Shown in pieces: positions 1 through 11,355 of a stretch of DNA of 64,000 nt. Source of the stretch: Fallopia convolvulus (Eukaryota; Streptophyta; Magnoliopsida; Caryophyllales; Polygonaceae); NCBI GenBank assembly GCA_964016875.1, contig OZ024725.1:49211927-49275926 (forward strand), given 5' to 3'. The first letter of the stretch is position 1. Each line of letters starts with the position of its first letter. The notes below the pieces were generated by a model. The model ran no database searches, was not told where the DNA came from, and saw nothing but the letters and a program-made list of their open reading frames with translations. The position numbers were made by a program, and so were the translations under genes.

Positions 1-2339
1 ACACAAAAAATCTAAATTAACAAAATCATTTCCAAATGTAAATTAAAGGGGATCTTAAAGAATTAAACAAAAACATTGTAATGAGTTTGGACTTTGAAGT
101 TGTGAGCCTATTAATCAAATTCAACCAATATATATTAGATTAAATTAGCTAAATATATTATATAGTTGAAAGAGAGCTTAATGAATTGATTGATAGAGTT
201 TCCTAATTCTAAGGTGTATAGTATGAAGTATAATATGTTGATAGATCCATTATATTATGGTTTCATGATCATTTTCATACCATATATCTCTTATGTTGAT
301 TTTTTTTTTCTTACTTCAGTTTAGTGGTTACTACCCATACTATATAGTTATTACTTGTACTAATGTAGAGATATAAGAACACGTATATTTCAAAGTATAA
401 TATTAATGGACAACTAAAACTACAATGAAATAGATTTTGTTAAATAAATTGTCAAATGTGTAGTATACACCTGTGATCTATTTCATATGAACTTTGCATT
501 GTGCATGAGTTTGAAGAATTTATTTTCAAGGGCATAAGAATTTAAAAAAAAAGCTGATTAAATAAATTGTTGAATTTAGTATACACAATAATTTTTCAAT
601 ATAAACTAATAAACGTAGAGTAGTATATTCGTAATATTTTTACACACGATTAGAGCTTTAATACTTTTTTTTTCATGCTTTTGTGATCTTCCTTTGTAAT
701 TCTTTCCCGTATAGCTTGACATAATATGTCATTACTTTAATAAAAACAAAGTCAGATTAAATTTTCATGATCTAGAAAATTTGCACAATAAAAAATGCAA
801 ATAAATTATTTCTAAGATTTTAGATTACCTTTAATTCTCTTATTTCTCCGAAGTGTGCAAAATTTCCATGTATATGTACTCGTACCTCTGAATCTCTTTT
901 TTTTTGTTGCAATATATAGTGACATTGTTGTTGGATATAAGCGCGCACATCGTAACAATTCCTTTTGTTGAATCTCTTCATCACTATTTTTGAATTTCTT
1001 TGGTAAATACTTTTGCCAAGGTTGATGCAAGTTCTGCATTCAAATGAAAATTAGAACAATAAAAAAAAATATTTGTAGAGAAAATTTTTGAGTAGAAAGA
1101 GAGGATGCATGAGTTGAATGTAATTTTTTTTTTGATGGATGAGTTGAATGTAAGTATGTTAATGGTTGTGGTACTAATAAGGTCAAGCCATAATTTATAT
1201 TAGCTTTTGAAAGGAAAATATATCTATCTATCTATAGGCAATATAAATGTACATCAATGTCATAAATAGAGTAAGTTATGTTTTGGTTGAAATTGAGTTG
1301 TACGTTACAAAAATTTTGGTAAAAGTTGAAAACGTATAGCTAAAACATTAATACTATAGCTAATTGCTAATATCCCGGTCAAAATAAATATATTATAAAT
1401 TATAACACTATTTTTAATATAAATATCACAAAGACTCTTGGCTTTAAAAATGATGAAAATCCAAAAAATATTTATTTTGGTCAAATAATGGTTACGATGC
1501 TAATTAGCAGTTCATTATTATTCTCATTCAAATCAAGAAACTTAATGCTAATTAATAAGGTATTTTGCCATAGGTTTTCTATAACGGACATGTATTTTGT
1601 GGGATTAAATTACATGTATTTAGGTGAAATGAAACAATGACAGTCTTAAATTGTGGGTTATCTCATTTTTTTTTGCGTTTGAAACGGGTTATTTTTTATG
1701 AAAGGAAATAGGGAGCCAACCGTTTGAGAGACTTTAATTGACATTATGCATATGATTCTGATTTCAATAATATTATAATTTGTTTATCAACTACTATTTT
1801 ACACTATAAATTATTATGAGATTGTTGTTATATACTTATATTTAAAACTTTTTTTATAATCACACTTTTTCTAATTTTTATCTCTTACTCACTAATAACA
1901 CAGTTTATGGTTATCCTACTCTAGAAAAGAAATAGTAACAAATTTTCATATTAATGTTCATGTAGTGTTATTTTTCTAAAGTCAAATGTATGAGCAATGA
2001 AAATTAAAATTATAGTATCTTGTAAATAAAAATGATATACCTTGATTAGTTTTCATCACATTATATATTTGTGCATGAAATTCCTTATTGTTGTGTAGTT
2101 ACAAATAAATATTGTTGTGTATTATGAAGTGTATGTATGCATGTATTATATGAAATGTTAATAATTTTATTTATTAATATGGGTTATATTTTTGGTTTGA
2201 AATAAAATATCTCATTAATTGTATGGACATTTATTGAGTTTGATTTAATGTTTAATTAAATAGCTTATGACATTGTGTAGAAATTTTATAGAAATCATAT
2301 ATTATGTATAAAATGTGTGAGCATTAATTATCATTGAGA
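1..2339. other. AT-rich intergenic sequence, nothing recognised
   Basis: This stretch is strongly AT-rich with many homopolymer A/T runs. A 75-codon lysine-rich minus-strand ORF at 812-1039 is not a family I recognise and shows no flanking splice-site support. I see no RNA gene. The last few hundred bases may include a diverged start of the Tekay 5' LTR, but clear similarity to the 3' LTR begins only near 2340. Confidence 0.6.
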
Positions 2340-4251
2340 TTTAATCTTATAGTATTATAGATTGGAAGTAAAATGGCTAATTTTAATATGGTCTACAAAT
2401 AAAGAGTTAATGGGTTAATAAAATGAAAAAAATAGAATTCGAAATTATTGAACCAAGAGTCATCTTCATAGATGAAACAAACATGTTCATGAGCGGGATT
2501 TTTGAATTGATCGTATGAGCTTGTTTCTTAACGGATTTTGGATCCGTAAAAAGGATAAGATCGATCAAGTTAAGCTCTATCTAAATTCTCTATCTATGTA
2601 GAGGATTAGTTTCGAAATTATATCCCAAATCTCGGATTTTGTTCAGCCCAAAATCCAGGGTTCTAACTAAATCGTTCAAATCCTTCAAATCTACACAAAT
2701 AAGCTGGAATTTCTGAAATCCTGGATAACAATCTACTTATTTGATAATTAAATGGTGCGTGTGTCACACTCAGCAAACGCCCAAATTTTTTTGAGATTTG
2801 AAGTTATCCGCTGAGCTGTATCGTTGAGATCTTCCATTGATTTGATCTTATGCATGGATACGGAGGTCTATAAATATGATTTCTTCCACTCGTTTTTGTA
2901 CACTCAAAACCCAAATTATTTCCTCCTTTCATCCACTATTCTCGTCTTTCACTACAATTATTGTCGGTATCGTGACGTACTCGAGCTGCTCGTCCTGTTC
3001 TACTCACGTACGGTACTCATCCATTTCTACAAATTATGTCATGTCTTGTTCTTGTCAGTCCATGTTTAGATTCATGCGTTTTACAGTAGAATTAATTATA
3101 GATTAGAATAACCTTTTTATCTTGTCTACTCGTTGAATCAGTATGTATCCTTAAAAAAATATTCAAGCGTAGTACTAGGGTTGGGAATTAATCAGTATGT
3201 TTCACGATCTCCTATGTGAGTCGTTGTTGTGCTTCTAGCGTAGTACTAGTGGTGGGAGTTCTAAATTCCTGAACACCTCTTTATAACAATTGCATTAGGA
3301 TGGACCTAGACCCTAGTGTTGGTCATGACCATACCCGCTCAATTGTTCTGAGGGGTGTCGCACCTAGCTAGTGCTTCGTATCAGAACTTAGGAATCCGTT
3401 ACTCTTCCTCTTGGGGACGTCAAACCTAATGTCTTTGGCATACCGCGTTGCCCACTTAAAAGCTACCAATTCAAATGCAATGTTTTGTCATTAATGTAAG
3501 ATAAGTGCCAATGCACATAATAAATGAACACGAGTGGTGACTACAACTTGGAAAACCACTCTTGCTCCCGGCTTTGAAAGGTCTATTTTCCAATCTGAAT
3601 TCGGACAACACGTTTTCGGTGAGGTTGGTTATAGGTCCGATTAGTTGACGGGGTTTTTTCGAAAACTTGTGTGAATATTAAAGTTCCCAACAAACCTTTC
3701 TTCCTTATAGGAACCATATTCTTGTGGTGTCCTTATCTTTTCTGCATATTTCCTTTTCGTGAAACTACTTTGGTTAGATATCATTGACCGGCTTTCATTC
3801 GGTATTCGATGGTCTAATTAAAACAAGTCACAAGAACCCTCACATAAATTCCACTTGCTTAGTCTATCACAAGACTAACCCGACCGCTTCTTTCTTTTGC
3901 ATGGCCGGCTGGTGTGCACCGTCCCTATACGACACATCAGGAAGTAGAGGAGTAGAGTTACAAGACTGAAGAAGTTGAAGATTTTTATTTGAGTTTTTTG
4001 TTTAAAATAAAAGGTCGAGATCCTTGGTTTGTGAGGACTGTCTTGAATACTTCCGCAAGCATTAGTATATGTATTTCGTATTTCGAAAATTGAAGAATTT
4101 ATTGTTTAACAATTACATTCATTTAGCAAATGGTTTATGAATTATTATTTGTATTTGAGTTTGTATATTGTGAAAGCCTGGTGTGGTTTCGGAAAGTAAA
4201 TTCCGAGGTCACTGGCGGTAATATCTCCGAGGAAAAAACGGGGGTGTTACA
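2340..4251 (+). repeat. Tekay 5' LTR (internally deleted, start uncertain)
   Basis: The segment 2340-3090 matches 27126-27866, and 3207-4251 matches 30729-31770, almost base for base. Between them this copy has only about 115 bp where the 3' LTR has roughly 770 bp of its own plus MULE-2, so this LTR appears internally deleted. A short local duplication is visible (agcgtagtactag at about 3168 and 3237). The LTR ends at gggggtgttaca (4251). Similarity fades upstream of about 2340, so the true 5' end is diverged or lost. Confidence 0.8.
2868..2876 (+). promoter_or_regulatory. TATA box of the Tekay LTR promoter
   Basis: The sequence ctataaata is conserved at the same place in the 3' LTR copy (27645-27653). 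It sits in the middle of the LTR, where a U3/R boundary is expected. Its role is inferred from position and conservation. Confidence 0.55.
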
Positions 4252-4255
4252 ATTA

Positions 4256-4706
4256 TGGTATCAGAACGAAGTTTCGGTGTGGGTTCATTCCCGGAGTCTT
4301 TCGGGCTTGCCGGCTACATGGGCCCATTCAGGCAGTCCGCCCAATATAGGAGCGATCGAGTCCTAATAGTGGAAGTTCGCGAGCCTTGAGGGATTCATTC
4401 GGACTTGTCGGTCATGTGAGCACATTCAAGCAGCCCGCCCAATATAGGAGCGCCCGATCCAATTGTGACGATTTGCTAATGCCTTGAGGGATTCTATCCA
4501 AGTGTCAACTGGCCGGGCAGTTGCACTTAAGGGGGCGTGTTGAGAATTTTCCCACATCTGAAATTGGGAAGTACAAAGCCTAGTATATAACCTAATGAGC
4601 TACTTTACCCATTGCCATATGGTTTTGCGTTGGAACCTCATTGGGTTTGTATGCTAGGCCCGTTACACGCATGACCCCCAGATTATCGGCCCATCGGACT
4701 TTAATA
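4256..4706 (+). mobile_element. TRIM-like unit (PBS, internal, PPT, LTR) in Tekay leader
   Basis: The unit begins with a primer-binding-type sequence (tggtatcagaac, 4256). A roughly 280-bp non-coding internal part follows, with two degenerate copies of a motif containing cccgccaatatagg-like sequence, then a purine tract (cttaagggggcg), then an LTR-like stretch starting TGTTGAG at 4538. Directly after it comes a second primer-binding sequence, tggtatcagagc, at 4707. This PBS-internal-PPT-LTR-PBS order is what one unit of a terminal-repeat retrotransposon in miniature looks like when it joins another element at a shared PBS. The unit has no ORF. The TRIM identification is an inference from structure. 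Confidence 0.55.
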
Positions 4707-4718
4707 TGGTATCAGAGC
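4707..4718 (+). other. Second primer-binding site (tRNA-Met type)
   Basis: The sequence tggtatcagagc is the classic complement of the 3' end of plant initiator tRNA-Met and is used by many LTR retrotransposons. Here it follows the TRIM-like LTR and precedes the Tekay leader ORF, so it may be the original Tekay PBS displaced by the TRIM insertion. Confidence 0.6.
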
Positions 4719-4895
4719 TAAAAAACTTTTTTTAATCGATTCTTTACTAGTTTTCAAAAAGTTATCTACAATTTTTTTTAAATTAGGAGTTGATTTTTTT
4801 CCTTCTCTTCAACTTGGTTCTTGCTCTCTATAACTATAGAATTATGGATGTTCTATGAGTTACTGACCATGTTATCCTGTCTACCTTAGCATACA

Positions 4896-5761
4896 ATGGT
4901 GATCACGAAGAGTATGGCTCGCAAGAGGGACAACCTTGTCCAGGCCCTACATGAGATAGAGGAGGCTTTCGCTGACTAGCCATACTGGCCTTATGCACAC
5001 CCTGAAGATGATCTTGACTATGTGGCCGAGGTGGAACATCCAGTGGTTGAGCCTGAAGCAACCTCCTATATATGCACGAGCCGGAGGAACCTCCTGTGTA
5101 TGAGCCCGAGGAACCTCCTATGCACTAGCCTAAGGAACCTCCTGTGTATGAGCCCGATGACCCTCATATGCATGAGCCTATGGAGGAACTTCCAGTGTAT
5201 GAAGTCAAAGAAGAAGATCCGGAGGAAGACCCGGAGGAGGATCCAGAGATTGAAAACCCTGAAGTTGAGAACTTGGAGCAGCCTCCTATGCTGATTCCAA
5301 AACAAGAGAGGCTCTCACCCTTACCTTACCCTGTGGAGCAACTAGGATCTCCGCAAGATTTTCCCTGAGAGGATGACCTGATGACTGACTATGGGGAAGC
5401 AACGCTTCATCAGGAGGAACCACAGCCTTGGAACCTTACTGCAAATATTGACCCTAGCTCGGTCAAGCATCGCTAAATGGACTTTGACACACTCGAGCAA
5501 CAGAGGAATGGTTGGGTCATCGATACGATGCACTTTCAAAGTCAAATGACCTACCATAAAACCTGCTTCGACACCTAGGCTGGCTATGTCGGTGCATTGC
5601 ACCGACAGATCGATCAAGCTAACCTTCTGCTGAGTAATGAGGGCAAGATCATTGACGAGGGATGGTTTCATGAAGGATTTTTAGATACCTGCAGTGTTCC
5701 CCCTCCTCAGCCTCAACCTAAGAAAACGATGACGGGCCAAGCTTATAGAAACCTTTTCTAG
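4896..5761 (+). pseudogene. Extra ORF upstream of gag with acidic Pro/Glu repeats
   Basis: An ATG at 4896 opens a frame reading a Lys/Arg-rich start, then an acidic stretch (HPEDDLDYVAEVEHPVVEP). After one frameshift near 5070 comes a tandem 9-residue motif of the type EPEEPPVY/EPEEPPMH (27-bp DNA repeats at about 5074-5160), then more Glu-rich sequence. A last segment (about 5479-5761) contains a heptad-like region (RQIDQANLLLSNEGK) and ends with PPPQPQPKK before a stop at 5759-5761. At least three in-frame stops break it. It lies between the PBS and gag, where some plant gypsy elements carry additional ORFs. I do not recognise a domain. The similar reading tone across the breaks suggests one former protein of about 290 residues. 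Confidence 0.5.
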
Positions 5762-6032
5762 AGCCAGTGAATGTTTATTACTTAGACCTTTCAGTTGCTA
5801 GTGTTTCCTTGTCAAGAATTCTATTATCGTTTGTTTGTTTTGTGTTGAACCTGTTTGACATTATGTTTTACTTATTTCAGTATGAATAAAGCAATCGTGT
5901 TTTGTTTTATATGAGTTGAGAAGTAATGAACGAATGTCTAAATGGATAAAATTGCATGTATAAATGTTCAGATGGTTAACACTCACAACACAAACCGAAT
6001 TCCACTCTGGAATGTCCTAAAATCAAGGCAAC

Positions 6033-7075
6033 ATGGAGGGTACAGAGTCCCACAACCAGGGGACCCAACATGAATGCCAAAACCTCAACCCTAAGGGAAA
6101 TGTGAACTTGGATGCTGCTACTATAGAAGCAATACGAGTGGTTGTAACTCAGGTTATGCAGAAGAATAACCAAACTTTTCCTCCAGTGATACCCGGAGAA
6201 GAATTAGGGGAGCATTCTGCTAGCACTAGAGGCCATCAAGTGCCGAATATACCTCACAACAACAACAACGGCTCAAATTTTTCCCGTGCATTGAAAACCT
6301 TCACCTCTATGAGACTTGACAGCTACGATGGAACTGGAGAACCAGTGAAGATAACTTATTGGTTCTCTCACATGGAGCGGTTGCTCCGTAATATAGCTGT
6401 ACTGAAGCTGAGAGAGTGCGCATTGCCTCCTTGTAGTTGAAAGAAGGAGCTAGTGAATGGTGGGAGAATTCCAGGCTAACAAATCATCCTCTCTTGAGTT
6501 GGACCATGTTAAAAAATAAGATGATGGATAGGTTCTTCTCGACTGCTATGAGAGATGAGACGATGAAAGAGTTTTTGTACCCAAAGGTTGATGGGATGAA
6601 AATTCCTGAGATGGCCACCAAATTCAACCATCTACTGCAGTATGCTGGACCTGAAGTCTCCTCTGAAGAGGAGAAGATTAAGCGTTTCCATGAGTGGATG
6701 AATCCAAAAGTCAAACCGTTGATGGTACACCACACTTGTACTACCCTGGAAGAGTATGTCAATAAGGCATACAAGTTATAAATGACTTTGGAGGAATCTG
6801 CTACCAAGATGAAGAGTTGGGGAAAGCCACCTCATTTTGGATCTCAATACAGTGGCTTCAAACGACCAGCTCCACCACAACAGTTTGAGCGTTCTAACCA
6901 AAACAAATCTGGGTCAACACAGTCAGGCACGACTCAGTCTTCCAGATATCAAAAGGGACCAATAGTGTGCTAGAATTGTGGTGAGCTAGGACATACTAGT
7001 AGAGCATGCACCAAGAAGAAAAGAAAATGCTACTTTTGTGGGAAGGAGGGGCATATGCAGACATATTGTCCTTAA
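6033..7075 (+). pseudogene. Tekay gag (capsid and two zinc knuckles), broken
   Basis: The frame begins at MEGTESHNQG (6033) and reads into a retrotransposon gag core (SWWENSRLTNHPLLSWTML, MDRFFSTAMRDETMKEF, about 6440-6780). A frameshift falls near 6430 and a stop at 6779-6781. Two CCHC zinc knuckles follow at about 6964-7070 (NCGELGHTSRAC and CYFCGKEGHMQTYC). A TAG lies inside the first knuckle and a TAA just after the second. Gag would package the element RNA and form the particle. As it stands no full-length product can be made. Confidence 0.8.
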
Positions 7076-7108
7076 AAGAAGAATGACCCAACTCAGTCAC
7101 GACAGGGG

Positions 7109-9145
7109 TTGATATCTTACAACAATCAAGTTCCATCTGCATCAGGGAAATCGGCTTCTGCTCAGTCCACAACTCACAATATGGGAAAGACCCAAGTACC
7201 ATCAGCTAGCCAAGGGCAACGATTCTATGAGATGCGTCGTGCTGATGAGCCAAACGCCCCGGTTGCTCAAGGTACTCTATACATTCGCTCTTCTCCTGCT
7301 TTTATGCTTTTTGATTCCGGTGCCATGCATTCTTTTATATCCGAAAGTTGTGTAGAGCAAATAGGTATTGAATGTAATGACACATGTGAACCTTTTATTG
7401 TGAACCTTCCCAACGGGGGTGTTACAATTCTGGTATCAGAGCAGCTCACGGATTTTCCGATCACAATTCAAGGTCGGAAGTTTGATGCCGACTTGATTTG
7501 CATACCGATGGCTCCTTACGATATAATCCTAGGAATGGATTGGTTAACTCGACATGGAGAAGTGATAGACTTCAGCACTAGAACAATGACCATCACCACA
7601 GGAGGCAAATATGTATGCAAGTTTAAGGGCCAACGTGAGTCTGAGAATGGGAAGATAGTCAATGCCATGAAAGCAATGAAAATGCTTCGTCAAGGATGTA
7701 TTGGATTTTTGTGTTACATGGAATCGACAGAGAAGAAGGAAGTCAAGTTGCAAGTAATTCCCATCGCTAGAGAGTTCCCTGATGTTTTTATAGAGGAAAT
7801 TCCGGGGTTGCCACCACGCCGTGAAGTAGAGTTCACCATTGAGTTAGAGCTTGGAACCCGACCCATCTCCAAAGCACCTTACAGAATGGCTCTAATTGAG
7901 ATGAAGGAACTAAAAAAGCAGTTGGAAGAATTGCTAGAGAAGGGGTTACGTCAGACCAAGCGCTTCACCTTGGGGTGCACCGGTTCTGTTTGTGAAGAAA
8001 AAGGATGGAACTTTTCGGTTGTGCATTGACTACCGAGAATTGAATAAAGTTACCATCAAGAACAAGTACCTGTTACCAAGAATTGATGACCTGTTAGACC
8101 AGCTAAAGGGGGCGAAGATGTTTTCCAAAATTGATTTGAGGTTGGGGTATCATCAACTTCAGATTCTTGAGGAGGATATTCCTAAAACGGCATTCCGCAC
8201 GCGGTATGGACATTATGAATTTGTTGTCATGCCTTTTGGTCTTACGAATGCTCCAGCCGTGTTTATGGATCTAATGCATCGGTGTTTCCGGGAATACTTA
8301 GACAAATTTATGGTTGTCTTCATCGACGACATTCTCATCTACTCACCTACTGAAGCAGCTCATGAGGAGCATCTCATAATTATATTGCAAATAGATGAGT
8401 TGTATGCTAAAATGTCAAATATGATTTTTGGTTGAAGGAAGTTGCTTTCCTAGGGCATGTTATCAATCAAGAGGGAGTGATGGTAGATCCTCAAAAGATC
8501 CAAGCAGTTGCAGATTGGAAGCAGCCTCAGAATGTGAAAGAAGTTCGTAGTTTTCTTGGTCTTGCGGGGTACTATAGACGGTTCGTGGAGGGATTCTCTA
8601 AAATCGCCCTACCTATGACCAATTTACTTCGCAAAGTACACGAGAAATTTGTCTGGAATGATAAATGTGAGACGAGTTTCCAAGAACTCAAAAGGCGTTT
8701 GACTAGCGTTCCGATCTTCACCATGGCTAACGGACGCGATGGGTATGTGGTGTATAGTGATCCATCCAAACAGGGTTTAGGATGTGTGCTTATGCAACAT
8801 GGAAAAGTGATTGCCTATGCTTCCCGCCAGCTCGAGACGTATGAGGTGAACTATCTGACTCATGATTTAGAACTAGCAGCAGTAGTGTTTGCTTTGAAGA
8901 TCTGGTGGCATTACTTATATGGTGTGAAGTGTCAGATATTTACCGATCATAAGAGTTTGAAATATGTCTTCACACAAAAAGAGTTGAACATGAGGCAGCG
9001 AAGTTGGTTGGAGCTGCTCAAGGATTATGACATTGAACTGTTATACCACCCCGGAAAGGCTAATGTTGTAGCTGACGCATTGAGTCACAAGAACTCTCAG
9101 GAATCCATGGTGGTTGTGCTCACCGCTCAGCCAATGCTCCAGTAA
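7109..9145 (+). pseudogene. Tekay protease, reverse transcriptase and RNase H, broken
   Basis: The aspartic protease shows the DSGA active-site motif (about 7313) and the ILGMDWL flap-end motif (about 7525). A frameshift near 7950 leads into the reverse transcriptase (FRLCIDYRELN, SKIDLRLGYHQL, and the catalytic FIDDILIYS at about 8320). A further frameshift lies near 8415-8435 before FLGHVINQEG. The RNase H domain (YSDPSKQGLGCVLMQ, YEVNYLTHDLELAAV, FTDHKSLKY, VADALS) runs to a stop at 9143-9145. The domain order and motifs are standard for Ty3/gypsy. An unusual 31-bp stretch in the protease matches the LTR/PBS junction (see findings). Confidence 0.85.
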
Positions 9146-9148
9146 GAG

Positions 9149-10640
9149 TTGATTCGATGTGGGATCGAGGTATGGTTTGGATGTCAACGTGGTAGTCTGA
9201 ATATGATAGAGATTCAAAATACTCTGTTGGATCAGATTAAGGAGAAGCAAGCAGATGATGTCATGTTAATTAAGATAAGTTGTGAGGTGCAGGAAGGAAA
9301 GACACCTGATATTGTCATTCAAGATGATGGCTCGCTTTGGTTTCAAAATTTACTTTGCGTTCCTGCTGTTGAAGAGCTTCATCTTCTGATCTTAAGGGAA
9401 GCGCATGCCTTTGCTTACTCGGTTCATCCTGGATCGAGCAAGATGTATAAGGATTTGCGCAAGAATTTCTGGTGGCTGAACATGCAACATGATGTGGCTG
9501 AGTTCGTAGCGAGATGTTTGGTTTGCCAGAAGGTGAAGATCGAGCATAGAAGACCGAGAGGTGAGTTGCAACCTTTACCAGTACCAGAATGGAAATGGGA
9601 GGATATTGCTATGGATTTTATGTCTGGGCTTCCTACGACCCAAGGACAGAAGGATGATATCTGGGTAGTCATTGATAGACTCACAAAGAGTGCTCACTTC
9701 ATCGCGATAAAGATGAATTGGGAAGTGAAGAAGTTGGCAGAAATATTCATACATGAGATCGTTCGATTATATGGCATTCCGAAATCTATAGCGTCGGATC
9801 GGGGTGGTCGATTCATGTCACATTTTTGGAAGGAGTTGCACAAAGCCATGTGAACAGAGTTATGTTCTAGTATTGCTTTTCATCCTCAAACAGATGGTCT
9901 ATCTGAGAGGACCATTCAAACACTACAAGGCATGCTCCGGGTTTGTGTGTTAGACCGTTCTACTAGCTGGGATGCCAGTTTAAGCCTGATAGAGTTCACC
10001 TACAACAATAGTTGGCATTCAACGATTAAGATGGCACCATTCGAGGCATTGTATGGTCAAAAATGTCGCTCACCAATTTGTTGGGATGAAAATGCCGACA
10101 AAATTCTTCTCGGCCCATAGTTGGTTAAAAGGACAATTGCAGACGTTGCAATAATCTGACAAAGGATGTTAACAGCTCAAAGTCATCAGAAATTATATGC
10201 TGATTTGAAAAGAAGAGAGATTGAGTTTGATGTTGGAGACAAAGTGTTTGTTTGGGTGTCCCCATTGAAGGGTGTGTTTCGTTTTGGGAAACAAGGGAAG
10301 CTCAACCCTCGATATGTTGGACCCTTCGAGATTTTGGAGAGAGTTGGCAAGCTTGCTTATCGACTTTCCCTACCCCCATTTGCACATCGAGTCCACAACG
10401 TTTTCCATGTGTCACTGTTGCGCAAGTATGTGCCGAATGAGTCTCATGTTCTTAACTATGATGACATCGAGATCCAATCTAATGGCACTTATGAGGATAG
10501 ACCCGTTAGCGTACTGGAACGACGCATAAAAAGTTTACGCAATAAAAATGTGGTATTAGTGTGAATTCTATGGTCAAGGAATGGTGGAGAAGAGGTGACG
10601 TGGGGAGACAGAGCGGGATATGCAGAATAAATTTTCGGAT
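9149..10640 (+). pseudogene. Tekay integrase and chromodomain-like tail, broken
   Basis: The zinc-binding HHCC region is visible (HPGSSKMYKDLRKNFWW then CLVCQKVK, about 9424-9540). The DDE core follows (DFMSGLPTTQGQ, VIDRLTKSAHFI, then YGIPKSIASDRGGRF). Stops interrupt it near 9851, 10118 and 10562. The C-terminal part (10166-10564) has the GPFEILERVGKLAYRL and VFHVSLLRKYV motifs of chromovirus integrases. Beyond the stop at 10562 the frame continues as ILWSRNGGEEVTWGD, a degenerate group II chromodomain that in live relatives helps direct integration to heterochromatin. The chromodomain call rests on this short motif only. Confidence 0.8.
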
Positions 10641-10652
10641 TTGTTTTCAAAC

Positions 10653-10805
10653 TAGTTTCGGGAACGAAACTATGTTTATGGGGGTACTATTGTAAGAACC
10701 CTCTTTTTCTAAGAGAGGTTAGTTTAGTTGTTATCTTTTCTTTTCTCTAGTACTCTAGTTTCGGGGACGAAACTATTTTTAAGGGGGTTCTATTATAATA
10801 ACCCT
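10653..10805 (+). repeat. Duplicated polypurine tract and LTR-start region
   Basis: Two similar 50-bp blocks lie 103 bp apart (10653 and 10756). Each reads tagtttcggg, then acgaaacta, then a G-rich purine tract, then a potential LTR start followed by aaccct. The first start keeps the canonical TG (tgtaagaaccc, 10691). The second has TA (10794). The true start of the 3' LTR is therefore ambiguous. Confidence 0.6.
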
Positions 10806-10919
10806 AAAAATTTTATAATTATAAATAAAATATTAGCAAGTATTTTGTTATTTATAACAACATAAGTAAACATGTCTTGATATAATAAAAATATTTGTAT
10901 AAGATTATAGTTTATAAAA
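10794..10919 (+). repeat. Tekay 3' LTR, first segment (cut by MULE-1)
   Basis: The LTR starts just after the second purine tract and is cut at 10919 by MULE-1. If MULE-1 is removed, the end of this segment joins smoothly to 27126 and resembles the 5' LTR at about 2350 (ttatagt, ttata, then ttgga shared). Confidence 0.65.
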
Positions 10920-11345
10920 GGCTCACGCTTTTTGCACACTAATTTTTAGCTTTTTGCAGTACGCCATTAAATGACGTTTGATTTTAAAATTATTATCTTT
11001 CGTTCGGTGTTGGCTTTATGCGTTTTAAAACGCCATCCAATGGCGTTTATAAAAGCCATCAAATGGCGCTTCATATAATTGTCAAAATTGGACCGGCCCA
11101 TACACATTTTGGGGCAGGCCAGGACGCCATCAAATGGCTTTTCCGAAAGCCATCAAATGGCTTTTCCGAAATCCATCAAATGGCTTTTCCGAAAGCCATC
11201 AAATGGCGTTTCCAAAAGCCTGATATAGAGTTAAATATAGCCTGTTGATGCCAAAATTGGACAAGCCCATACGAGTTTTGGGCTGAAATGGAACGCTATT
11301 TAATAGCGACCTCAAACGCCATTCAATAGAGTTTCAGAGCGCCAA
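10920..11345 (+). repeat. MULE-1 left terminal inverted repeat with palindrome array
   Basis: The first 45 bp are the inverted counterpart of the right terminus. From about 11023 to 11220 there is an array of palindromic units of the form gccatcaaatggc, separated by ttttccgaaa-type spacers at a period of about 24 bp. Further single units lie near 11029 and 11285-11335. The array can fold into many hairpins and could offer repeated binding sites for the transposase; both roles are inferred. Confidence 0.75.
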
Positions 11346-11355
11346 TTCGTTTAAA

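Noticed and set aside
812..1039. 75-codon Lys-rich minus-strand ORF
   Set aside because: No recognisable domain, no neighbouring exon, and it lies in AT-rich sequence; probably chance.
11018..11248. 76-codon ORF with repeated SNGF and KWLF motifs
   Set aside because: It is a translation of the MULE-1 TIR palindrome array, not a gene.
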